64,000 nt of DNA from Diphasiastrum complanatum. Lineage: Eukaryota; Streptophyta; Lycopodiopsida; Lycopodiales; Lycopodiaceae. The first letter of the stretch is position 1. Each line of letters opens with the position of its first letter. The stretch covers positions 2,460,887 to 2,524,886 of the forward strand of contig CM055093.1 of NCBI GenBank assembly GCA_029204225.1. Direction: 5' to 3'. Below, in pieces: positions 20,891 through 31,560 of the stretch. Position numbers and translations under genes: made by a program. The notes below the pieces were generated by a model that saw nothing but the letters and a program-made list of their open reading frames with translations, had not been told where the DNA came from and searched no databases.

Positions 20891-21730
20891 TTATCGATTT
20901 AGATCAAATCGATAATGAGATTGGATATAGATTTTTCCAAAAAACTATCTCAGATTAGATCTGCTAGCTCTAGTCCACTTTTCAAGAATCTAATTCTATA
21001 TGATGAAAAACTTTTCGAAATTCGATCAATCGATACTTCTCAAAAATGATAAATCTCTCAGAATCCAATTCAGAATATATCAAATTTGATCCAAATTTTG
21101 ACAGAGACTTGATCTGAAAAATCAGAAACTAAAAATAGGACTGACGAAGGTTCTCTAGGCGAAGGTTGGCTCGACGAAGGTTCAACAGTGCTATTTTGAG
21201 GAAAAAAAAACTCTTTGAACACTTTTCTAGCAATTTCTTGGGAAATAACCTTCGTCGACTTCTCAGATGGAAGATTTGACACAGATAAAACTATGGAAAA
21301 TCGGACGAAGATTTCTAACACAAGGAAATACAGTTTCTGTAATCTGGCGAGGGTAAAAATCAAGATTTTTTGTGATCTAATCAAGAAGAATCTTTGCCAA
21401 ACTCAAGAATAATATTTTTCTATAAATAGAATGTTCTGGAAACTCGACGAAGGTTCTTGCGAAGGAGGAAGAGTAATACTAGTAATTATGCAAAAAAGTG
21501 ACTTTTTTGGCAAAAAAAAAAATATGACAATATGACAACTGATCCTCTGAAACCCTTTCTATTTTTAGTATTATTTTTCGTCGACCTGGCAGTAGATAGA
21601 TCTGAATCACATCTAAGCATAGTGAATCGGGCGAAGGTTTTTTTTCTGTATATTTTAGGATTTTGATAATTTTTGGTGATTTTTTTTTATGTTTCTGGAA
21701 AATCCCAATAATGATCAGACCAACAATTAG
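20891..21730 (-). other. RLG-2 leader rich in CGAAGGTT words
   Basis: Non-coding sequence between the LTR and gag. CGAAGGTT or its complement occurs repeatedly at about 21145-21190, 21250, 21450 and 21632. No clear primer binding site was identified. Confidence 0.5.
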
Positions 21731-22179
21731 CAAAATCCAAAGAAAGCATGAGAAATGGAGGATAAGAGAGGAAGAGCAAGGACATTCATCAATTAATTTC
21801 TAAAGAGAACCAACCTACTTTATTGAAATGAGGAAATGAACATCAGGAGCAACTCGAGTTAGTCTCTTTTTATAGTAGAGAGGAGGACCCTGGCCTCTGA
21901 ATCCTATTGGTCCAGTCTTGCCTCTCTTTTTATTCAAATTTAAAAAAGTGTGGGAACCATCAAAATTGGAGGGAAACCCAACTTTATTCACTAACTTGAC
22001 ATTTAGACTCTACGACATTAAAAGTCTTACAAAAAGGCCTAAAGTCCTTTATTAACTTTTTACTAATCAATCAAATAACTATGTGATCATTGGGTTGGAC
22101 TTACACACGTAGGGTGCCAAATCCCTCTCACTTATTAACTAGGGTTAGGGTTGCCTTGGGATCCGCAAACCCTCCAACA
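21731..22179 (-). repeat. Probable 5' LTR of RLG-2
   Basis: On the minus strand it begins TGTTGGAGGG at 22179, carries CTATAAAAAGAG (TATA box) near 21871-21882 and an AATAAAG signal near 21820. The inner end is uncertain because no second LTR or primer site is visible. Confidence 0.5.
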
Positions 22180-23280
22180 GGAACATTGCCATTGTTAAAA
22201 GCTGCAATCCATAAATGCTTCAAACTACAGTAAATCAATATGAATAGATCTAGCATACCTTACTTTTGTAATGTTTATATCACATTGAAAAATCGTCTTG
22301 TCTCATATTTCATTATAAGGATACAATGATTCCAAAAGTTCTGCTACTCCCGCTTCAGTTTTTGCATTGAGCACAACAAGATTTTCAGTCTTAACGCTCT
22401 AGTCCCGAATTTTGGAACGAGCATGAAGAGAAGTTATTACATCTCATGCTTAACTAGCTATTGTCTGAAGTTAACCATACCAGTTAAACGTCGGGCAAGG
22501 CCGTAAACTCGGAAAACGACGACCAGAAGTTACCGGTTCGCATTTTCTCTCTACGCAACCTCTCTCTAAAGTGAAATTTTTTAAAGGTCCCATTTTGCTC
22601 CCATATTTTCCCTAATGCTTGTTGATTGATGAGAGGTGTTCAAATTGGTTACTCCCTGTTTGTCTGTCATTAGAGGAGTTTTGATTTCCAAAAAGACCCT
22701 TTAAGAATTTGTGCAAGATGTCTTTTTTATTATTAAAATATTATAACACTAATACTTTTGACTTGCCATAACCTTTTAATCGTAGCTTAGAAGTATGTCA
22801 TCTAACATATCATTGGAAAGCTCTTGTCAAGCACTTTTCAATGCACCAAACTTTGCTAAATTCGGACTTACCACTAAAAAGTTATGCCATTTTTAGTATG
22901 AAATCAAAATGTGGACTCAAAAAGTTACGTTACGTAGATTTCAAATTTGAGTATTTTGATTGGTCCATGTGTAAGAAACATTTGAGAAAAAATATAAAAA
23001 GAATCTTTACAAAGGGTCTTTTTTGGGTTTTGAACTCCTCTAATGGAATGTGTGTGATCATGCCCTTGGTTCACTTCGATTCATGCATAATTACTTTCTC
23101 AGCAATTCTCTTTTAAGTTTGAAGCCTTCACTGCTATTCGAGCCAGTCATCACTCTGTTTGGGTTTTCTAGTAGTCTATTGTGACTGTTTAAGAGCAGTA
23201 TTAGTTAAAATCAAATTATGAGGCCTGTTTTGCGGCCCGAAACCCACTACCCTACCACCTAAAGGAAAGAGTATACACTG
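22180..23280. other. Mostly unassigned; contains one transposon-end-like segment
   Basis: The segment 22465-22612 resembles 28875-29024, the right end of the DNA-transposon insert described below, and ends in TTCCCTAATG like it. The rest, including a 91-codon frame at 22841-23116, has no recognised content. Confidence 0.4.
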
Positions 23281-23925
23281 AACTCGAGCGACTTCGAAAT
23301 GCTGGACTAATATTTCCAGTAGAGAACACCGAGTGGTGTTCCCCAATAGTACCTCACACCAAGAAGAACTCCACATGCATTTGTGTGTGTGTAGATTATA
23401 AGAGGTTGAATAAATAGACTAAGAAGGACTACTAATCATTGTCGTTTATAGACCAAGTCCTAGAAGAAATGGCGGAAAGAGATCAGTATATTTTCACGGA
23501 CTGCTTCGCAGGCTATAATCAGATAGCCATAGTAGAAGAGGATAAATTGAAGACCACATTCACAACCACTTTTGGGATTTTTGCTTACCACGTCATGCCT
23601 TTTGGGTTGACTAACGCCCTTGGAACCTATCAGAGGTTTATGAACAAACACTTCGAGGATATCTTAGACAAAAACCTCAAAATTTTATCGATGACCTCTG
23701 TGGAGCAACCACCATCACAAAACATCTCACCATGCTAGAAAAGTGTTTTCAGAAGTGCACAGTAACTTGTACAGCCTTGAACGCTAACAAGTGTCTATTC
23801 AGAGTTCCTTATGGAGTACTATTAGGAAATGTAATTAGTAAGTATGGCATGGCAATTGACCCAGAAAAAATAGCTATGCTCCTAGCCATGATGGCACCAA
23901 CTACGGTGTTCCAACTTCAAACAGA
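23281..23925 (+). pseudogene. RLG-3 Gypsy reverse transcriptase, left part of a split gene
   Basis: Plus-strand frames encode the opening RT block (LRNAGLIFPVENTEWCSPIV), FIDQVLEEMAERDQYIFTDC where the first catalytic Asp sits, and FGIFAYHVMPFGLTNALGTY (MPFGLTNA in most relatives). A one-base change precedes FIDDLCG, the catalytic YxDD equivalent near 23690. DPEKIAMLLAM is the end of the RT thumb. It stops at about 23925 against the LTR of RLC-6. The next domain of the same pol resumes at 30729. Confidence 0.8.
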
Positions 23926-25125
23926 TCTCCCATTCTAATTAGCTGCTAAATGCAAACATAGTCTAATAGACAGCTTATGCTAAATGTAATCACAACTTTA
24001 AGTGTTCTAATTGCCCAACAGGATATTAAAAATTAATTCATACTCTGAAATAAGAGTACAGTCCACCGAAGAAATTGGAGATGATTTGTATGTGGTATTA
24101 CTGAAATTAGATTCAACGTGAAGTATAGTTTCGAAATAAATGGAAGAACAATATGATAACGTGAGTTCCTCAGGCGTCAAAGACAACCATCGTCTGAACA
24201 GAAACTGAGGAGTCGTAGACATCCATGTTTTGACCAGAGTGAGTAAACAAGCGTGAACAAACAACAATGAAAGTGCATTCAATCACAACAAGCTGCTGCT
24301 ATATTACACGGAAGCACGATACAAAATAACAATTACAACAAAAAATGACGACGTAATTGGGAGGCTCAAATAATGTGTCTCATGGACGGAGCAACCCGTA
24401 ATATGTGCTTGGATAATCTATTTATAGATTTCACTATACACAGTATATATACGGTCAATAATTTAGCATCGTTGATGCAGACGAGAATGTCACTGGAACG
24501 TTCCTCGTTTATTTTGGATGACCTTCGGGATTTTTTTTTCTCTTCACATTTTTCGCAAGAAGCCGAAGGTGCCCTAAAAAAGGACGATGTCTTTAGAATA
24601 GCTTAACACATGAAGATAGATGACCTTCGGGATTTTCTCTCTCTTCGTATTTTTTGCAAAGAGCCGAAGGTGTGTTAAAAATAGGTAAACTTTTGAACTA
24701 TGCAAGTGTCGCATTTTGGGGAAATGCGAAAATGCCGAAGCTGTTGAAAAACATAGTGTATTTCTGCAGATTGTTAAAAAGGTAATGTATATCTACAGAC
24801 TTCTTCTAAATGCAAGTTTTGTGGAAGTCCTTGGAGATGGCCAAGTCTTCAATGACTTCAGGTTATTAAACTTTACATCTGAACTTTGAAATTATGACAA
24901 GATTGGTTACCCTTTGTTGGAGATCAGCCGGAAGCCCGTTATAAGTGTTCTTCAAATAAATTGGATGTTTAACTTTGTGAGTCCTGCAGGTATCAAATGA
25001 GCAGATGTAGAACCAAAATTGGTTTCACCTGACCCTAGATGAATGATCAATAAACATGCAGGAAGAATCATGAAATAGAAATTAGTCATTCACCAAGGAA
25101 GCAACTGTGGGCTTAATTTCCAACA
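23926..25125 (-). repeat. 3' LTR of RLC-6 (outer end trimmed)
   Basis: On the minus strand it begins TGTTGGAAATTAAG at 25125 and parallels 30728-29607 closely. It carries the TATA box TATAAATAGA (24426-24417) and two direct copies, about 102 bp apart (24521 and 24623), of an ACCTTCGGG...CCGAAGGTG inverted repeat. Confidence 0.9.
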
Positions 25126-25138
25126 GTCCCCCTTAAGG
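25126..25138 (-). other. Polypurine tract of RLC-6
   Basis: On the minus strand AAGGGGGAC lies just before the LTR start, the expected primer for plus-strand DNA synthesis. Confidence 0.7.
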
Positions 25139-26130
25139 TCACGGTTGGTGCCTTGGTATCTTCGTCAGGTTCAGCTTGTTGAAGAATTTTTGGTGCTTGA
25201 TCTTGGGAAGCGCTTTGGTGAAGATGTTTGTGACCATTTCTGTTGTGGAGCAGTATTGAAGGATCACTTGCCCTGAAAAAACTTTTTCCCGAATAAAATG
25301 ATACTGGATTTCTATGTGCTTGGATTTGCCATGAAATCTGGGATTCAGTGACAGTGAAATATAGCTCAAGCTGTCACACAGAATTGTGGTAGTATTAAAC
25401 TAAGTGTGATGTAAGTCGTGAAGTAATAACCTGATCCATACAACTTCTTTTGATGCTTGACATGCTACGATGTACTTAGCCTCTGTCGAAGAAAGCGCAA
25501 CTGATTTTTGCTTTCTTGAGTTCCACGAAATTGGTCCCCCTGCCAGATAGAAACAGAAACCGGAGGTAGATTTTTTGGTAGAGACCGTTGCTCCCCAATC
25601 TGAGTCGGAGTAGCCTCGCAGGACAAGTGGGTTGATAGCATTTCCATCATAACATAAGATGTGATCTAAACTTCCCTGAATATATCTCATCATTCTCTTT
25701 AATGCATTCCAATGAGAGATCCTAGGATTAGACATGAATTGACTTAACGTGCTAGTAGTATATGCTAAATCTGGTCTAGTACACAACATTGCATACATTA
25801 GAGATCCGATTAGTGAATGACAAGAGTACTTCGCTGAGTCGAGTACTTCACTATCAGTCTCAGCACAAGAAGGTTTAGTCAACACTATACTGGGATCCAC
25901 TGGGGTATCAATTGGTTTGCAATCAGACATATGACACTTTTCTAAAATGCCTTTTAGGTATGACTACTGGCTAAGATAGATCTTCTTCTGAAGTCTATCT
26001 CTAGTAATGTGAATTCTTAGCAAAGAATGAACAGCTCCTAAATCAGTCATGTCAAATTCCTTTGATAGACCACTCTTAGCAGTGTGCAAAAGAGAATGCA
26101 TCATCTACGTAAAGAGCTATGTGAACTAAA
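25139..26130 (-). pseudogene. RLC-6 reverse transcriptase end and RNase H (Copia)
   Basis: Minus-strand frames give ALYVDDAF (catalytic YVDD, near 26116-26091), then CKPIDTPVDPS, SLIGSLMYAMLCTRPDLAY, GYSDSDWGA and SSTEAKYI, the Ty1 RNase H order. In the next frame come SKHIEIQYHFIREKV and MVTNIFTKALPKIKH, the closing blocks. The frame breaks near 25370-25400 with a stop. Everything ahead of YVDD, including the first RT motifs, is missing. Confidence 0.9.
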
Positions 26131-26240
26131 TTGGTGCCTATATGCTTTGAATAAACATTACAGTCAGCGCTCATCAGTTATCTAAATTGGTGTCTTTATG
26201 CTTTGAATAAACATTACAGTAGTGTAGCGCTCATCAGTTA
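26129..26240 (+). repeat. Local tandem duplication of about 56 bp
   Basis: AAATTGGTG(C/T)CT(A/T)TATGCTTTG and the following AATAAACATTACAGT...GCGCTCATCAGTTATCT occur twice in a row. The duplication lies exactly where protease and RT remnants of RLC-6 have been joined by deletion. Confidence 0.8.
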
Positions 26241-26508
26241 TCTTAGAGACTGATAATAGGTTCTTTGACAACTGAGGAACATGAAGGACGTTAGGAACAC
26301 AAATGGACAGATCGTTGTTGAAGCTGATCTTCACTGCTCCTTTGCCTTCCACGCATATGGTGCTAGAATCTCCGAGGTAGATAAATTGGTCTTTTCTATA
26401 ACTTGTGTACTCCGTAAACCATTCATTGCGAGAGGTCATGTGTTGGGTAGAGCCGTTGTCTAGGTACCAGCTATCACAGTCTTCATTGCTACTATAAGCC
26501 ATTAACAA
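26182..26508 (-). pseudogene. RLC-6 protease
   Basis: The minus frame encodes SWYLDNGSTQHMTS, the Copia protease loop with DSG changed to DNG. FIYLGDSSTI and VLHVPQLSKNLLSVSKI, the flap and end, follow. The frame then degenerates at the deletion point. Confidence 0.85.
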
Positions 26509-26860
26509 GTGTGTATCTGACTCCTTGAATTCCGCTGTGTTGGAGGAGTCTGGTTTCTGCTGTTGTTGTTGCTTCTTTGCCTCGTTGTAGATCCTGATGC
26601 AACACTCCTTGATGTTATGATTAGCTCTTTTGCAATACCTGTAGAAAAGCTTTTTGCACGATCCACCATGCTCACCTTGAGTGTGAGGCTTCTGCTATTG
26701 TTGCTACACTTGATTCTTGCCCTTGGAATAGTCTTTCTTCTTGGTTATAGAGCCGTGGATTTGTCTTTGATGGATAGGCTGCTAGTCTTTCTCTGCATTT
26801 CTTCTTGAAGAAGATGACCGATCACCTTTTGAAGAGTGAGGTCGGGTTGTGTGGAGATCA
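26509..26860 (-). pseudogene. gag: RLC-6 gag C-terminal part
   Basis: Minus-strand frames read LTLQKVIGHLLQEEMQRK, the end of the Copia gag domain, and later FYRYCKRANHNIKEC. The latter is a zinc knuckle whose first Cys is Tyr (the related element RLC-7 keeps FCRYCKRNNHEIQDC). It is separated from its N-terminal half at 29020-29563 by a 2.2-kb insert. Confidence 0.8.
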
Positions 26861-27178
26861 CATTAGGGGAGGTCCAAGCGCTATAAGGGCCCTTTGTAAA
26901 GATGTTTTTTTTTACTTTTCAACTATAAGACGTCCACATGTCCCAATAATATTTTTACATGTGTGCAGGACCGTAACGGTGTTTGCTAGACAATTTTTTT
27001 TAGAATTTCCCAGGCATATTTTTAGCCAGTTCAAAACTCCCGCCGGGTAGAGTCTAGACATGTGATTGGATAATATATTGTTGCCCGTCGGCAAAAGACT
27101 GCCCAAGTTTAACTAACGGAAGTTTAACTAACTTGCATGAATGGTTCAACTAACTGAAGTTATGAATCGTTTTGTATC

Positions 27179-27556
27179 TTGCATGTACATTATCAATCAT
27201 TTTGTATCTTGCACTGCTATGCATGTGCAATGGCCGCTTGCAATCGAAGACCATGTAGTGCGATTAATTTGGTAACTGTATATAATGAAAGGGATTCTAA
27301 AGGGTTATGGATACCATGCACATACAGAAAGTTTCAATGGGTTGTAATGCTTCCCTTATCAAAAGGTACATTCTGCAAAAGAAAGAAATCAAATATGGAT
27401 TATAGATACTTTTGGAAAGGAAGAATTTTAGAGTTCAAAGTTTCAAAGGCAGGTCAATCCATTTCAGAAGTCTTGATTCAACATGTGTATATGCATAATG
27501 AAGTTATGGTGGTGGATGTCAATCCCGTAGATCGACTCAAATGCAATTGTATGTGA
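27179..27556 (+). CDS. Unrecognised ORF inside the DNA-transposon insert
   Basis: The 125-codon plus frame includes ERDSKGLWIPCTYRKFQWVV and WKGRILEFKVSKAG, with ordinary amino-acid balance. I recognise no domain. It may be a captured host gene piece or chance. The likely real part starts around 27270, since the beginning is Cys/His-rich without pattern. Confidence 0.25.
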   Translation: MHVHYQSFCILHCYACAMAACNRRPCSAINLVTVYNERDSKGLWIPCTYRKFQWVVMLPLSKGTFCKRKKSNMDYRYFWKGRILEFKVSKAGQSISEVLIQHVYMHNEVMVVDVNPVDRLKCNCM

Positions 27557-27972
27557 TACAACTTCTATTGGTTTTTCTATGTTAATTATCCACATTCATT
27601 ATTGTGATCCTTTACAGACTTGTATCCATCGAGCATAAGCGAATGGCAACCAATACAATCACTTGCAGACATCATAGACGTCATTCATTCTAATATCGGT
27701 TTACTCCAGTATAAGCATCGTCCTTTAAAGTCACTTTTGGATTCTGGCATTTTTTTTTACGATTTTCTTTACATACCATGCAAAAATGGTTTGAATTCAT
27801 TTACATTTCTTTTGTAGTTTTTGATGACAATATGGAACCCAAAGATTTTCCAGTTCTCTCGCTACCAAAGATGATCTGCAAGACATAATAAATAATAAAC
27901 TTGATCTTAAAAAAATAACAAGCATTAGAAAAGCAAGCACATAAAAACTTAGCAAGCATGTCATTTGCTCTT

Positions 27973-28602
27973 TTAATTAATACTTACTTGAATCCTTTTC
28001 TTCTTGTTTCCAGTTCTTGAAGACAGATCATCTATGCTTTTTTTTGGAGGTCGTTTGCATTTTTTTATATTTAATTTTCTCCTAAGAACTTTGCCTTCAA
28101 CAATAGCACTCAAGCTTTCCCTTTTAAAATTCTCAACGTCTCTCAACATAACTAGATTGGATATTTGAATATTAGTAACAATAGTTTGTAATTCTGATAT
28201 ATTGGAGCTCAATGTCATATTCTCGTATATTTGTTTCCGCAAATTTTCTTGAAGTATTGCCTTCTCATTGTTTGTTTGATTCAACAAATACTCCAATACT
28301 TGTGTTCGCTTCATTTTTTGATACATCTCGTATTGGCTCAACTTTTGATAGTATCCCAACAATCCACTATGTCCATTACACACAAAATTCAATAATTGGC
28401 CAGTAGTTTGAAAGTCCAGAAAACATCATGTACTTGGATCTTTGGGATAAATTGATCCAACTGTCCACAAATCAATATTTCTACAATTTTTTTCTCTAAG
28501 TTCTTTCTTACAAGTCTCATTAATCTGACCAGCTTTGGTGTTTTTCTTATAAATTGGAGCACAATCAAGGGGGAGCACAATATGAAGATCAAACTTTTCC
28601 AT
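27973..28602 (-). pseudogene. Coiled-coil protein ORF with one in-frame stop, inside the insert
   Basis: From ATG 28602 the minus frame reads MEKFDLHIVLPLDC... for about 58 codons to TGA at 28428-28426. It continues in the same frame for a further 150 codons to 27973. The downstream part has a heptad-like stretch rich in Leu, Gln, Asn and Glu (near VLEYLLNQTNNEKAILQ), then a basic tail with KKCKRPPKKS and GNKKKR, possible nuclear-localisation signals. Only one stop in about 210 codons suggests recent loss of function, or readthrough. The family is unknown. Confidence 0.4.
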
Positions 28603-29019
28603 TATTTTAAAATCAAACAAACAAAATCATGTAACACGAAAAATGATGCACACGAAACCAAAACAAGCTTGTAAATCATTAAACATGCATGTTATATAAT
28701 CTACCTTTCAAATCTTTTCAAAGATTTTTGGAGGGAACACTATGCTCAACCAAAAAATTATCCTCTCCTCCTCAAGCTATTGATATCTTCTTGGGAGAGT
28801 GAATAAAAGCTTCTTGGTAGCGTGGACAGTCGACTGTGTGCTTTGGCGGCGTGTTTATTTCGTTTGAGTCAAAATGAGTTAGCCACACTAGTTAGACGGT
28901 GGGCAGCACCGAAAACTAGAAAACCGGCAACAAATCTTGTTGTTTTTACTTTCTCTCTCTAATCATTCTCTCACTAAGTTTGAGTTTCTTATAGGGCCCT
29001 TTTTGAGTTGAGGTTTCCC

Positions 29020-29563
29020 CTAATGTTACCACAAAGTGCTCATAGGACTTTGGAAGAGAAGAAAGCAAGGTCATAACGGCATCATCATCTTGAATAGAAC
29101 ATCCTACAACTGATAACTGATCTAACATGGACTTGAAGCTATTGATGTGAGAAGTGATGGCAGTAGAATCAGACATGCTAAGAGTAAAGAACTTCCTTCT
29201 AAGATGTAATCTTGTGATTACATCATGAGTCTCATAAAGACTTGATAACAAGTCCAATGCTTCCTTAGAGATTTTGCATGTGGTAACATGAGATATTTGG
29301 GAGTCGGCCAGATTGAGTGTGATACATGCTAGGGCCTTCCGATCTTTGATCCTCCAGGCCTTTGCCTCATCACCATCTTCTGGTTTCAGGTCTGCACCTT
29401 CTACTACATCCCAAAGATCTCTATCTATCAACATCATTCTAAGTTTTAACTTCCAAATGTAGAAGTTAAAACCATTGAACTTGTCAATGACTCTAGCTTC
29501 ACTGAGTGATGAAGATGAAGAGCTACCTATATAAGGAATGATAACAATATACAAATAAAACAA
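29020..29563 (-). pseudogene. gag: RLC-6 gag N-terminal part
   Basis: The minus frame encodes VIDKFNGFNFYIWKLKLRMM, LWDVVEGADLKPED, DSQISHVTTCKISKEALDLL and VMTLLSSLPKSYEHFVVTLG, a complete UBN2/DUF4219-type gag start. It runs into the insert near 29020. Residues after VVTLG in this frame belong to the transposon end, not gag. The start Met is uncertain because the frame is open upstream towards the primer site. Confidence 0.9.
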
Positions 29564-29590
29564 ACTTAATCTCTCGGTTTATTTGAGCTA

Positions 29591-29603
29591 TGCTTTGATA
29601 CCA
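29591..29603 (-). other. Primer binding site of RLC-6
   Basis: On the minus strand TGGTATCAAAGCA lies three bases after the LTR end (ATCA, 29607). It matches the tRNA-Met primer type with one change from TGGTATCAGAGC. Confidence 0.85.
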
Positions 29604-29606
29604 ATC

Positions 29607-30728
29607 TGATGGGGCAAGGAAGATAGAAGAACGTGAACGGAGAAGAGAGCAAGTATATTGTGGAATAGCTCTCCCATTCTAATCAGCTGCTAAATGCAAA
29701 AATAGTCTAATAGACAGCTTATGCTAAATGTAATCACAGCTTTAACTGTTCTAATCTGCCCAACAAGATCTTAAAAATTAATTCATACTCTGAAACAAGA
29801 GTACAGTCCACCGAACAGATTAGAGATGATTTGTATGTGGTACTACTGAAATCAAATTCAACGTGTGTGGCGAGTTCCTCAGATGTCAAAGACAACCATC
29901 GTCTGATCAGAAACTGAGGAGTCTTAGATGTCCATGTTCTGATCAGAGTGAGTAAACAAGCACGATCAAACAACAATGAAAGTGCATTCAATCACAACAA
30001 GCATTCATCTACGTTGTACACAGATAAAAGCAAGCTGCTGCTAGATTACACTGAAGCACAATACAAAATAACAATTACAACAAAAAATGACGGCGTAGTT
30101 GGGAGGCTCAAATAATGTGTCTCATGGACGGAGCAACCCGTAATCTATGCTCGTATGATCTATTTATAGATTTCATCCGTGTATTAATTACATTGAATGC
30201 TTGTCACCTAATTAGGAAAGCCGTTGTACTTGGAAGTATATGGCTTCTGTGACAACTATACACAGTATATATACGGTCAATCACTTAGCATCGTTGACGT
30301 GGACGAGGACGTCGCTGGAACGTTCCTTCTTTATTTTGGACGACCTTTGGGATTTTTCTCTCTCTTCGCATTTTTTGTAAGAAGCCGAAGATGTCCTCAA
30401 AAAGGACGATGTCTTTAGAACAGCTTAACGCATGAAGATAGTTAACCTTCGGGATTTTCTCTCTCTTCACATTTTTCGCAAAGAGTCGAAGGTGTGTTAA
30501 AAACAGTTAGACTTTTGAGCTATGCAAGTGTCGCATTTCAGGGAAATGCGAAAATGCTGAAGTTGCTGAAAAACATAGTGTATTTCTGCAGACTGTTGAA
30601 AAGGTAATGTATTTCTGCAGACTTGTTCTAAATGCAAGTTTTGTGGAAGTTCTTGAAGACGGCCAAGTCTTCATGAAATAGAAATTAGTCATTCACCAAG
30701 GAGGCAACTGTGGGCTTAATTTCCAATA
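29607..30728 (-). repeat. 5' LTR of RLC-6
   Basis: Runs on the minus strand from TATTGGAAATTAAG (TG lost to TA at 30728) to ATCA at 29607. It has the TATA box TATAAATAGA at 30168-30159 and the same hairpin pairs as the other LTR. Confidence 0.9.
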
Positions 30729-31560
30729 GTTATTACAAAAGATATGTCATGGCCTACGCCACACGTACTTACCAGATGACTGGCTTATTGAAAACCAACG
30801 TGGAGTTGGGACGATGCATGTGAGAAGACCTTTTAGGAATTGAAAGTAGTTTTGGCTAACGCTCCAATATTGAAACCACCTATGTACGACAGAGAGTTCT
30901 TCGTTTTCACCAGCACCACGGACACGTGCATAAACTATTGTCTGGCCAGATTTGGGACAAAAAATATCACCCTATTATTTTTATAGAGAGAAAATCGAAC
31001 AAAGCCAAACTTAATTATAGTAAGGCTGAGACATTACCTATTACATCGGAAAGTGACTTTCTTTACCAAGAGTACTACGGTCACCTTGATGATGAATAAA
31101 CTAGAACCTCCTGAGCGCTTAATGAAGTGGATAATCTCCCTTCAAGAATTTGACTACGCCCTCCAAAGCAAGCCGCCTAAACTGCAAGGGCTAACAGATT
31201 GTATCTGCGAGTTGGGAGGGGTTACTGAAACAGATGATGAGTGGGACGCTGACCACCTAAGAGAACTTTTGAAGGTAGACATTGACACAATCCCTGAGTG
31301 GTGTACAACTTTAGCAATCTACATATCCACGCTAGAGACACCCAACGGTATGACAGCTCCAGAAAAACGATAGCTACGTCTACAAGCCCTAAAGTTCGCT
31401 TTAATAGAAGGCACATTGTACAGATGAGGAGGAGAAGGGTTGTATCGAAGATGCGTCACTCTTGAAGAAGCCAAATTTATACTAGAGGAGTGTCATGATT
31501 TTGCCTGTGGGGGCCACTTTGCCGGCCAACTCCTCCCACTATTGAGACGAGATGGAGTGT
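30729..31560 (+). pseudogene. RLG-3 RNase H and integrase start, right part of the split gene
   Basis: Begins with YYKRYVMAYATRTYQMTGLL, the YYRRFI block that follows RT in Gypsy pol and so continues the sequence interrupted at 23925. PILKPPMYDREFFVFT-type RNase H sequence follows with frame changes, then RLMKWIISLQEFDYALQ (31110-31160). The last part, EEAKFILEECHDFACGGHFAGQ near 31455-31530, is the start of the integrase zinc-binding domain. It ends at about 31560. Confidence 0.8.

Larger units (their letters stand above)
17482..22179 (-). mobile_element. LTR/Gypsy element RLG-2, 5' half (LTR, gag, protease)
   Basis: Read on the minus strand, a 5' LTR starts at 22179 (TGTTGGAGGG) and has a TATA box near 21871. 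A leader and a long gag with several zinc knuckles follow, then a retropepsin and a Lys/Ser-rich region. The element stops at 17482, just as the reverse transcriptase would begin. RT, RNase H, integrase and the 3' LTR are absent. Frames change several times. Confidence 0.8.
26861..29025. mobile_element. DNA-transposon-like insert inside RLC-6 gag
   Basis: Left end CATTAGGGG (26861) and right end CCCCTAATG (29025) are inverted, and further in both ends carry GGGCCC next to CTATAAG/CTTATAG. The insert separates two halves of one gag gene. It contains a minus-strand ORF with one stop and a plus-strand open stretch but no transposase that I recognise, so it looks non-autonomous. The target duplication could not be fixed, because part of the apparent inverted repeat may be gag flank. 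Pack-MULE-like or another TIR class is possible. Confidence 0.6.
23926..30728 (-). mobile_element. LTR/Copia RLC-6 inserted in RLG-3
   Basis: On the minus strand: LTR 30728-29607, primer site 29603-29591, gag, protease, RT end with RNase H, a polypurine tract and LTR 25125-23926. Both LTRs contain the same hairpin pairs and the TATA box. The left LTR lacks about the last 65 bases present in the other, so the insertion end was later trimmed. GAG-pre-integrase to most of RT is deleted, and a second transposon sits inside gag. Confidence 0.9.

Noticed and set aside
22139-22152. GGGTTAGGGTT as an interstitial telomere repeat
   Set aside because: Only about two units, inside a probable LTR end; too short to mean anything.
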